A stretch of 64,000 nucleotides of DNA, from assembly GCA_003152015.1 (NCBI GenBank), contig PLZF01000090.1, positions 34,133 to 98,132 of the forward strand. The letters are read 5' to 3'. Origin of the DNA: Acidimicrobiaceae bacterium. Its GTDB lineage: Bacteria; Actinomycetota; Acidimicrobiia; Acidimicrobiales; RAAP-2. The notes below the pieces were generated by a model, which was given only the letters and a program-made list of their open reading frames with translations, did no database searches and was not told the DNA's origin. The position numbers were made by a program, and so were the translations under genes. This document shows, one piece after another, positions 57,747 through 64,000 of this stretch. How positions within the stretch are numbered: the stretch's first letter is position 1; each line of letters starts with the position of its first letter.

Positions 57747-59003
57747 TCAGCGCACGCCGAGCGTGTCGGTGTCGAAGTCCGACTCGTCGAAAGGCCCCAC
57801 TACCGACAGGGTCCGGGGTGCTGCCACCAACTCGGTGGCGGCGGCGTGTACGTCGGCGAGCGTGACCGCCTCTACCCGGGCCAACACCTCGTCGATATCG
57901 AGCACCTCTCCGTGAAGCAACAGACCCGCCCCGATCCGGCCCATTCGAGCCCCGGAGTCCTCGCAGGCCAAGATGGTCTCGGCCCGGAGATTGCCTTTGG
58001 CCACCGCCAGTTCACGTTCGGTGATGCCATCCGCTCCCAGTGCCTCGAGTTCGCCGGCCACGATTTTCAACACCTCGGAAACATGGTCCGGTGAGGTACC
58101 CATCCCCACGCTGACCGCCCCGGCGTCGTGATAGGCAACCCGTTCCGACCAGACCGAGTAAGCCAAGCCACGCCGCTCCCGGATCTCCTGGAAGAGCCGG
58201 CTCGACAGACCGCCACCCAGGACGTGATTGAGGATGGCAAGGGCATAGCGGCGCGGATCGAACCGATCGACCGAGCGCATCCCTAGGATGAGGTGGGTCT
58301 GCTCGGTACCGCGTCTGATCACTTGCAAGGGAATGACAGTGTCGCCCGGGGCGGACCGCTCCGGAGACGACCCCCCTGACGATCCGGTGAACCGGGCGTC
58401 GAGACCTGCGACCACATCGTCGTGCTCGAGATCACCGGCAATGGCTGCCACCATGTTCTTGGGTCGGTAGTGCAGAGCAAAGAATTCGCGGATCTGGGCG
58501 ACGGTCATCGCCTCGATCGACTCGTGGGTACCGAGCACTTCGCGGCCCAAGGCGTGATCAGGGAACAAGCTGGCTGAGCTCTGTTCCGCGGCCAGGTCGG
58601 AAGGCTCATCGGCATGCATGAGGATCTCGTCGAGGATGACCGACCTCTCGGCATCGAGATCGGAATCTCGCAAGGCCGGTCGCCACATGATGTCGGAGAG
58701 GATGTCGAGCCCCAATGGCAGGTGCTCGGCCAACAAGCGGATGTAGAAGGAGGTGTACTCCTTGGTGGTGAATGCGTTGAAGTCGCCTCCGACCTCATCG
58801 ACCGCCTCGGCGATGGCCGCGGCCGGCCGGTCCTCAGTGCCTTTGAAGAGGAGATGCTCCAGAACGTGGGAGGTACCGGCTCGATCGACGGTTTCGTCGC
58901 GCGAGCCGGTACCCACCCAGAATCCGATGCACACCGATCGCGCATCAGCCATCCGCTCGGTGGCCAGCGCCACACCCGACGACAGCATGTCGGTACGGAT
59001 CAT
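57747..59003 (-). CDS. M16 family zinc metallopeptidase
   Basis: 418 residues. The inverted zinc motif HVLEHLLFKGTEDR (HxxEH) lies near residue 45, with the downstream Glu region SVILDEILMHADEPSDLAAE. Two homologous halves are visible, the second containing HVLGGGLSSRLFQEIRERRGLAYSV. This is the peptidase regularly found after pnp in Actinobacteria (PepR/Rv2782c-like). Its substrate is not established. It starts 30 bases after pnp. Confidence 0.93.
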   Translation of the reverse strand: MIRTDMLSSGVALATERMADARSVCIGFWVGTGSRDETVDRAGTSHVLEHLLFKGTEDRPAAAIAEAVDEVGGDFNAFTTKEYTSFYIRLLAEHLPLGLDILSDIMWRPALRDSDLDAERSVILDEILMHADEPSDLAAEQSSASLFPDHALGREVLGTHESIEAMTVAQIREFFALHYRPKNMVAAIAGDLEHDDVVAGLDARFTGSSGGSSPERSAPGDTVIPLQVIRRGTEQTHLILGMRSVDRFDPRRYALAILNHVLGGGLSSRLFQEIRERRGLAYSVWSERVAYHDAGAVSVGMGTSPDHVSEVLKIVAGELEALGADGITERELAVAKGNLRAETILACEDSGARMGRIGAGLLLHGEVLDIDEVLARVEAVTLADVHAAATELVAAPRTLSVVGPFDESDFDTDTLGVR

Positions 59004-59033
59004 GAGTCGACAGTCCCGGTCAACCTGGCCGAA

Positions 59034-61592
59034 TCACCGACGACGGCGACCACCCCGGTTGCGTCCGCCTCCCCCGCCCGAGCGCTCGGACGGCTCAGCC
59101 CCAGCGGGACCCAGATCGCCGAACTCCTGAACGAGCTCCGCTTGAAAGGTGTCTTCGAATGATGCGGCGCCCGAGGCAGGAGCGGACCCACTCCGGGACT
59201 CTGACGAGGCTCCCGAATCGGAGTGACCGCTGTCACCCGGGTCGGCGTGATCGCCACGATTGGCGCGACCTCCACCATCGCCGCGACCTCCACCATCGCC
59301 GCGACCTCCACCATCGCCGCGACCTCCACCATCGCCGCGACCTCCACCATCGCCGCGACCGCCCCCACTGCTTTCGGGACGCCCCGGAGCCGAGGATCGC
59401 TCGTCCCCGGAAGGCTCACCGGCGAGCGAGAGGGACACTTTGCCCTGTGGGTCGATGTCGTCGACCTTCACCTCCACCGGCTGACCAAGCTCGAGCACGT
59501 CCTCGACCCGCTCCACCCGCTTGCCGCGTCCGATCTTTGAGATGTGCAACAGCCCATCGCGGCCCGGCAGAATGTTGACAAAGGCTCCGAACTTGGTGAT
59601 GTTCACGACTTTGCCCTGGTAGATAGCACCCACCTCGGCCAACGGCGGGTCGAGGATGGTCGAGATCCGCCGACGAGCCTCTTCGACGGCATTGCCATCC
59701 TTGGCTCCGATGGTCACGGTGCCAACCATGCCGTCATCGTCCACGGCGATATCGGCGCCGGTCTCCTGTTGGAGAGCGTTGATCACCTTGCCCTTGGGCC
59801 CGATGACCTCACCGATCTTGTCCATGGGGATCTCGAACGAGATGATCTTTGGTGCCGATGAGGCCACCTCACTGCGGGGCTCGGCGATGGCGCCGGCCAT
59901 GACTTCGAGAATCGCCAGTCGGGCGTCCTTGGCCTGAAGGAGAGCCTTGGCCAGCACGTCCGCCGGCAGTCCGTCGATCTTCGTGTCGAGCTGCAGGGCG
60001 GTGACCACATCTTTGGTCCCGGTGACCTTGAAGTCCATGTCGCCGAATGCATCCTCGGCGCCGAGGATGTCAGTGAGGGTCACATAGTTGCCATCGTCGT
60101 AGACCAGACCCATGGCGATGCCGGCCACCGGTGCCCGCAACGGCACGCCGGCTGCCATCATCGACAGCGTCGATCCACACACCGACGCCATCGACGTGGA
60201 GCCGTTGGAGGCCAACACGTCAGAAACCAAACGGAATGTGTAGGGAAAGTCCTCTTCGTAGGGGACAACCGGGAGCAACGCCCGCTCGGCCAGCAAGCCG
60301 TGGCCGATCTCGCGGCGCTTCGGGCCGCGCATGAAGCCGGTCTCCCCGGTCGAGAACGGCGGGAAGTTGTAGTGATGCATGTACCGCTTCGAAACCACCG
60401 GGGTGATGGTGTCGAGCAGTTGATTCATCCGGGGCATGCCCAGAGTCGTCACATTGAGCACCTGGGTCTCACCCCGCTGGAAGAGCGCCGAACCGTGCGC
60501 GGTGGGCAGAAGATCGACTTCGGCCGACAGTGGGCGGATCTGTGACGTATTCCGCCCGTCGATCCGAATGCCCTCTTTCACAATGCGCTTGCGCACCAGC
60601 TTCTTGGTCAGCCCCTTGACGGCGGCCTTGATCTCCCGCTCACGGTCGGGGAACTCGGAAGAAAGAGCCGAGACGATCGTCGCCGTAGCTGTGTCGAGAG
60701 CGCCGTTCCGTTCGGCTTTGGCCGTAAAGGCGTTGGCGGCGGCAACCGACTCCGAGCCGGTGGCAACCACCCGCTCCCACACGTCATCCCCGTAGTCGGA
60801 GAGGGTGGAGAACTCGAGAGGAACGATGGCGCCACGATCGGCAATGTGAGCCGCCACCAACTTGCGCTGCAGGACGATCGACTCGCGGATCCATGTCTTG
60901 GACACTTCGAGCCCGTCGGCCAGCACCTCTTCGGTGACCTGTGGGGCACCTTCGTCGTAGTACTGGAACGAACGCTCGGTGCCGCCGGCCTCCACCATCA
61001 TGATGGCGATATCGGCGTCGTCGGCATCGCTGAGCGCCCGGCCCGCCACCACCAGCTCGAAGGTCGAGGCGTTGCCCTCTTCGAAGGTGGGGTGCGGGAT
61101 CCAAACGCCGTCGGTCGAATACGCCACCCGGACAGCACCGATTGGTCCATCGAAGGGGATGCCTGACAGCATCAGTGCCGCCGAGGCGGCATTGATGGCC
61201 AGGACGTCGTGCGGGTTGATCTGGTCAGCCCCAAAGATGGTCCCGACCACATGGACCTCGTTGCGAAAACCCTTGGGGAACGACGGGCGAAGCGGGCGGT
61301 CGATGAGCCGGCAGGTGAGGATGGCCTGATCCGAGGACTTGCCCTCCCGCCGGAAGAACGATCCGGGGATCTTTCCGGAGGCATAGGCCCGTTCCTCGAT
61401 GTCGACCGTCAAGGGGAAGAAGTCGGCCCCCTCCCGGACCGACCGGGACGCGGTGGCTGTTGCCAGCAACACGGTGTCCCCGATACGGCCGAGGACAGCG
61501 CCGTCGGCCAGTTGGGCCAACTTTCCCGACTCGAAGGTGAGTGTGCGGTCGGTACCACTGATGGGTGCCGATACTGAAATGGCGTCTGACAT
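59034..61592 (-). CDS. pnp: Polyribonucleotide nucleotidyltransferase (PNPase)
   Basis: 852 residues. Two RNase PH domains are present, the second with the phosphorolytic site [18 protein letters not shown]. Then come a KH domain ([21 protein letters not shown]), an S1 domain ([35 protein letters not shown]), and a 130-residue tail with five RGDGGG repeats. It ends in a basic [13 protein letters not shown]. It degrades RNA 3'-5' with phosphate. The ATG at 61592 follows AAGGAG; the ORF start at 61679 is rejected. In many Actinobacteria it is also called GpsI. Confidence 0.97.
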   Translation of the reverse strand: MSDAISVSAPISGTDRTLTFESGKLAQLADGAVLGRIGDTVLLATATASRSVREGADFFPLTVDIEERAYASGKIPGSFFRREGKSSDQAILTCRLIDRPLRPSFPKGFRNEVHVVGTIFGADQINPHDVLAINAASAALMLSGIPFDGPIGAVRVAYSTDGVWIPHPTFEEGNASTFELVVAGRALSDADDADIAIMMVEAGGTERSFQYYDEGAPQVTEEVLADGLEVSKTWIRESIVLQRKLVAAHIADRGAIVPLEFSTLSDYGDDVWERVVATGSESVAAANAFTAKAERNGALDTATATIVSALSSEFPDREREIKAAVKGLTKKLVRKRIVKEGIRIDGRNTSQIRPLSAEVDLLPTAHGSALFQRGETQVLNVTTLGMPRMNQLLDTITPVVSKRYMHHYNFPPFSTGETGFMRGPKRREIGHGLLAERALLPVVPYEEDFPYTFRLVSDVLASNGSTSMASVCGSTLSMMAAGVPLRAPVAGIAMGLVYDDGNYVTLTDILGAEDAFGDMDFKVTGTKDVVTALQLDTKIDGLPADVLAKALLQAKDARLAILEVMAGAIAEPRSEVASSAPKIISFEIPMDKIGEVIGPKGKVINALQQETGADIAVDDDGMVGTVTIGAKDGNAVEEARRRISTILDPPLAEVGAIYQGKVVNITKFGAFVNILPGRDGLLHISKIGRGKRVERVEDVLELGQPVEVKVDDIDPQGKVSLSLAGEPSGDERSSAPGRPESSGGGRGDGGGRGDGGGRGDGGGRGDGGGRGDGGGRANRGDHADPGDSGHSDSGASSESRSGSAPASGAASFEDTFQAELVQEFGDLGPAGAEPSERSGGGGGRNRGGRRRR
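59264..59353 (-). repeat. 18-bp tandem repeat, five copies, coding RGDGGG
   Basis: Plus-strand CGCGACCTCCACCATCGC occurs five times in a perfect head-to-tail array within the 3' end of pnp. It encodes a Gly/Arg/Asp-rich, RGG-like flexible tail. Perfect copies imply recent expansion. Confidence 0.92.
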
Positions 61593-61608
61593 GACGCTCC
61601 TTGGTTTG

Positions 61609-61625
61609 CTCGGGGGCCCCCCGAG
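61609..61625 (-). promoter_or_regulatory. GC-rich hairpin just upstream of the pnp ribosome-binding site
   Basis: CTCGGGGG and CCCCCGAG arms around a single base end about 10 bases before AAGGAG of pnp. Together with the other inverted repeats in the rpsO-pnp spacer it could control pnp translation or processing. Confidence 0.5.
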
Positions 61626-61756
61626 CCAGTTCCCAGTTGTCGAACACCCCGTCCTGGTAGCGAGCCGGGTATTCGGCAACTGGTGACTGACCTCTGCAGG
61701 AGCCCGGTCTGTCTGTCTACGGCCTACCGCCGATGCGGCTTGCCGTTCCTACTGCC

Positions 61757-61775
61757 GGTCGACACGGTGTCGACC
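61757..61775. promoter_or_regulatory. Inverted repeat in the rpsO-pnp spacer
   Basis: GGTCGACA-CGG-TGTCGACC: perfect 8-bp arms with a three-base centre. It may act as an RNA hairpin in the rpsO-pnp transcript or as a DNA operator. Confidence 0.45.
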
Positions 61776-61813
61776 TGGCGTCCAACGGCGAGTTGCCGGT
61801 GGAAGAATTACCA

Positions 61814-61835
61814 TCGCCCGGCCAAAGCCGGGCGA
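61814..61835 (-). terminator. Hairpin downstream of rpsO
   Basis: TCGCCCGGC / GCCGGGCGA, a perfect 9-bp stem with a four-base loop, 17 bases after the rpsO stop. There is no clean U-run after it, so it may be an attenuator, a 3'-end stabiliser or a processing site rather than a full terminator. Confidence 0.5.
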
Positions 61836-61851
61836 ATCGAACGGTCACCGC

Positions 61852-62109
61852 CTAACGGCGGAGGCCGAGGCGTCCGATGATGTCCCGGTAGCGCTCGACA
61901 TCGTTGTTCCCCACATAGTCGAGGAGTCGACGGCGTTGACCAATGAGCTTCAGCAACCCACGGCGGGTGTGGTGATCACCTTTGTGCACCTTCAGGTGCT
62001 CGGTGAGGTGAGTGATGCGCTCGCTCAGAATGGCGATTTGCACCTCGGGTGAACCGGTATCGGTCTCGTGGAGCCGGTACTCGGTGATGGTTGCCTGCTT
62101 GTCGGGCAT
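61852..62109 (-). CDS. rpsO: 30S ribosomal protein S15
   Basis: 85 residues. [57 protein letters not shown] is the S15 core, which binds the 16S three-way junction. The ATG at 62109 ([11 protein letters not shown]) is chosen; the track version begins 54 residues earlier in non-coding sequence that includes the prx terminator. The gene precedes pnp, as in most bacteria, with a 259-base structured spacer. Confidence 0.97.
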   Translation of the reverse strand: MPDKQATITEYRLHETDTGSPEVQIAILSERITHLTEHLKVHKGDHHTRRGLLKLIGQRRRLLDYVGNNDVERYRDIIGRLGLRR

Positions 62110-62219
62110 GTGCTGGGTCGACCTCTGGGATGTTCGGAAACGGCGACGGACGGGGTTCGTCGACCCAACAATGGTAGCAGTATCAGCGGCACCAGGCACC
62201 AACGGGCTGAAGCCTACGC

Positions 62220-62251
62220 CCCGAATCCGGCCCCGCAGGGCCGGATTCGGG
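62220..62251 (-). terminator. Terminator-like hairpin downstream of the peroxiredoxin gene
   Basis: CCCGAATCCGGCCC and GGGCCGGATTCGGG form a perfect 14-bp stem with a four-base loop, about 40 bases after the peroxiredoxin stop. No U-tract follows on the minus strand, which is common in high-GC actinobacteria. Confidence 0.7.
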
Positions 62252-62289
62252 CACTCACACTGTGAAGCCAACGCGGGTCGGCAGCAGAA

Positions 62290-62925
62290 TTACTTGTTGG
62301 GCTGGGGGGTCATCCGCAGATAGGGCTTCAAGGCCTTGAATCCCTTCGGGAAACGCTCCTTGGCCTCTTCGTCGGAGACCGCGCCGGAAATGACCACGTC
62401 GTCCCCGTCCTTCCAGTTCACCGGAGTGGCCACCTGGTAGTCGGCGGTCAACTGCAGCGAGTCGAGGACCCGGAGGATCTCGTCGATATTGCGACCGGTC
62501 GACGCGGGGTAGGTCAAGGTCAGCTTGATCTTCTTGTCGGGCCCGATGATGAACACCGACCGGACGGTGAGGGTGTCGTTGGCGTTGGGATGGATCATGT
62601 CGTAGAGGTCGGCGACCTTACGATCCTCATCACCGATGATCGGAAAGTTCAGAGCCTGGCCTTGGGTCTCCTTGATGTCTTCTGCCCACTTGGCATGCGA
62701 GACGACGTCATCGACGGACACCCCGATGAGCTTGGTGTCACGCTTGTCGAACTCGGGCTTGGCCTTGGCAAACCCGCCCAACTCGGTGGTACAGATCGGA
62801 GTGAAGTCCTTGGGGTGGGAAAAGAGGATTCCCCAGCTGTCCCCGAGATACTCGTGGAAACGGACAGTTCCTTCGGTCGTCTCTGCTGTGAAATCGGGGG
62901 CGATGTCGCCCAGTCGAATTGCCAT
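62290..62925 (-). CDS. 1-Cys peroxiredoxin (Prx6 type)
   Basis: 211 residues. The peroxidatic cysteine is in SHPKDFTPICTTELGGFAK near residue 45. The C-terminal extension with SLQLTADYQVATPVNWKDGDDVVI is typical of Prx6/AhpE-like 1-Cys enzymes. It reduces hydrogen or alkyl peroxides. The ATG at 62925 follows GAGGAG at seven bases; ATG 62940 is less well placed. It has its own promoter and terminator and so is monocistronic. Confidence 0.94.
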   Translation of the reverse strand: MAIRLGDIAPDFTAETTEGTVRFHEYLGDSWGILFSHPKDFTPICTTELGGFAKAKPEFDKRDTKLIGVSVDDVVSHAKWAEDIKETQGQALNFPIIGDEDRKVADLYDMIHPNANDTLTVRSVFIIGPDKKIKLTLTYPASTGRNIDEILRVLDSLQLTADYQVATPVNWKDGDDVVISGAVSDEEAKERFPKGFKALKPYLRMTPQPNK

Positions 62926-62999
62926 GGTGCTACTCCTCATGTGTTCTGTACCGGTACTCCGGTCCGGATCGCGACCCTCACGATCCCGTCGTCTGCGTC

Positions 63000-63028
63000 A
63001 GGATAGACGAAGGAGAACCTATTGTCGA
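63000..63028 (-). promoter_or_regulatory. Peroxiredoxin gene promoter
   Basis: Minus strand TCGACA (63028-63023), 17 bases, TATCCT (63005-63000). It gives a leader of about 68 bases before the ATG at 62925. No recognised oxidative-stress operator is apparent. Confidence 0.6.
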
Positions 63029-63120
63029 CCTGATGGGTCAAGTTTCCTGGCCCCGGTGGCTGTGGCCGACCCAACCGGCATGGTCGAACCGGTCACCGGT
63101 TGCGGGCATGATATTCGCCC

Positions 63121-63795
63121 ATGCCTGATATCGCCGCATTCGATTTCGACGGAACCGTCACCACCGGTGGCAGCGTGTTCGGCTTCCTTTCTGCCGTCAC
63201 CGGTCGCCGGTTGGTGGTCGCCGCCTCAATCGCCCTCTCCCCTCGCCTGGCCCATGCCGCTCTGGCCGGGGGCACCGTAGCGGACGAGACCAAAGAGCGC
63301 CTCTTCCAACGGGTCCTGGCCGGTGTCGAGACCTCCCATCTCGACACAGCGAGCATCGAGTTCGCCAAGGGTCACCTGGCCAGCCACCTGCGCGCTGATG
63401 TCCACCGACGGTTTATCTGGCACCAGCAGCGAGGAGACCACACGGTCATTGTGTCGGCCTCTCCCGAAAGCTACGTACGCGAAGCCGGACGCCTGCTCGG
63501 AGCCGAGCACGTGATCGCCACCCGACTCGCGGTCGAAGATGGTCGCCTCACCGGACGATACGACGGGAAGAACTGTCGAGGCGAAGAGAAGTTACGCCGC
63601 CTCCAGGAGTGGGTCGCGGGTGTGGACGAGTCCTCTCCGCGCCTGTGGGCGTACGGCAACAGCCGAGGGGATCTTCGGATGATGACCGCCGCCGACGTGG
63701 GAATCAACGTCGGACGGCTTGGTCCGATCGGTCGACTTCGGGCATTTCCGGGCCTCGACAGCACCCAAACGCGACCAACTGACAGCGCTTGCTGA
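63121..63795 (+). CDS. HAD-IB family hydrolase (SerB-like phosphatase)
   Basis: 224 residues. Motif I is AAFDFDGTVTTGGS (catalytic Asp pair), motif II VIVSASPESYV, motif III with Lys near KNCRGEEKLRRL, and motif IV YGNSRGDLRMM. This is the HAD-IB1/PSPase-like arrangement often annotated as a phosphoserine phosphatase-like or lipid-phosphate phosphatase; the substrate is not evident. GATATT lies five bases before the ATG without a ribosome-binding site, so a leaderless message is possible. It is divergent from the peroxiredoxin gene. Confidence 0.9.
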   Translation: MPDIAAFDFDGTVTTGGSVFGFLSAVTGRRLVVAASIALSPRLAHAALAGGTVADETKERLFQRVLAGVETSHLDTASIEFAKGHLASHLRADVHRRFIWHQQRGDHTVIVSASPESYVREAGRLLGAEHVIATRLAVEDGRLTGRYDGKNCRGEEKLRRLQEWVAGVDESSPRLWAYGNSRGDLRMMTAADVGINVGRLGPIGRLRAFPGLDSTQTRPTDSAC

Positions 63796-63839
63796 CTGAA
63801 CCTGCTGACGGCGGAGATGGCGGTTGGCCAGGTCCGTCC

Positions 63840-64000
63840 CTACTCCGCCGAAGGCGAACCAAAGAAGGTGGCGTCACCGAAGGAGAAGATGCCGCCGTCG
63901 GAGGCCACCAGCCAGTAGCCACCACCGTCAGGGGTGGCGGTCATCCCCACCACCGGTGCGATCAATGCCTGGTTTCCCATGGATCCAAAGTAGGTGGCGT
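63840..64000 (-). CDS. C-terminus of a [17 protein letters not shown]-repeat protein (partial)
   Basis: Not in the ORF track because the start is outside the window. The frame reads [52 protein letters not shown] and ends with TAG. It shows one full repeat unit and parts of others: F(Y)GSMG...[28 protein letters not shown]. Such repeats build large secreted or surface beta-propeller-like proteins, often fused to hydrolases, and in my knowledge are characteristic of Acidimicrobiia. The N-terminal domains lie beyond 64000. Confidence 0.75.
   Translation of the reverse strand, partial: ATYFGSMGNQALIAPVVGMTATPDGGGYWLVASDGGIFSFGDATFFGSPSAE

Noticed and set aside
59264-59353. CRISPR-like or intergenic repeat array
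   Set aside because: The repeats are contiguous without spacers and in frame within pnp, encoding RGDGGG; the same applies to 47774-47845 in the carboxypeptidase gene.

Overview
The window reads as one contiguous piece of a high-GC actinobacterial chromosome, most likely class Acidimicrobiia. The indications are an actinobacterial gene set (proteasome activator Bpa, DUF3040, SepF/YggT/DivIVA cluster, lexA opposite a LysM gene followed by nrdR, and rpsO-pnp-M16 peptidase-dapB / dapA-rnj-ftsK). MurE carries a DNPR motif (meso-diaminopimelate wall). The gene cut by the right edge ends in '[19 protein letters not shown]' repeats, which I know mainly from Acidimicrobiia surface proteins. I see no insertion sequence, prophage, CRISPR array, tRNA or rRNA.

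Layout. (1) 1-9.8 kb, mostly plus strand: an alkaline-phosphatase-fold phosphodiesterase, bpa, dnaE, an unrecognised protein, an Rrf2 regulator, a potassium-channel-like membrane protein, a convergent histidine phosphatase and a group 2 sigma factor. (2) 9.9-29.0 kb, minus strand: the division and cell-wall (dcw) cluster read mraZ-rsmH-ftsL-ftsI-murE-mraY-ftsW-murG-murC-murB-ftsQ-ftsZ-pgeF-yggS-sepF-yggT-divIVA-dksA-lspA-rluD. murF, murD, ftsA and ileS are not in it. (3) 29.3-36.5 kb: a lipoate ligase-like protein, HNH nuclease, ROK kinase, DUF3040, dinB, a PIG-L deacetylase, nrdR, a LysM protein and divergent lexA, with four SOS boxes between the last two. (4) 36.5-54.2 kb: fifteen closely packed minus-strand genes from dapA to an aldo/keto reductase, including rnj, ftsK, a D,D-carboxypeptidase, thrB, queF, miaB, miaA, dapF, hflX, dapC, dapD and dapE. 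(5) 54.3-62.1 kb: a diiron protein and two TetR regulators lie between dapA and dapB, then an M16 peptidase, pnp and rpsO. (6) 62.3-64 kb: a 1-Cys peroxiredoxin, a HAD phosphatase and the truncated repeat protein.

How the genes work together: dapA, B, D, C, E and F make the complete succinylase route from aspartate semialdehyde to meso-DAP, which MurE adds to the peptidoglycan precursor. MraY and MurG build lipid I/II, FtsW and FtsI polymerise septal wall, and FtsZ/SepF/FtsQ/FtsL/DivIVA organise division. The SOS block couples DNA damage (LexA) to a LysM wall protein and probably to NrdR and Pol IV in the same transcription direction.

The most unusual sequence-level observations are these: pgeF has no ATG/GTG/TTG in its coding frame and probably starts at a CTG overlapping the ftsZ stop; there is a well-formed MraZ operator/promoter; four LexA boxes overlie two divergent promoters; several genes look leaderless; a K+-channel relative has a degenerate selectivity filter; and the rpsO-pnp spacer is heavily structured. 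I did not find a self-contained new defence or mobile system.
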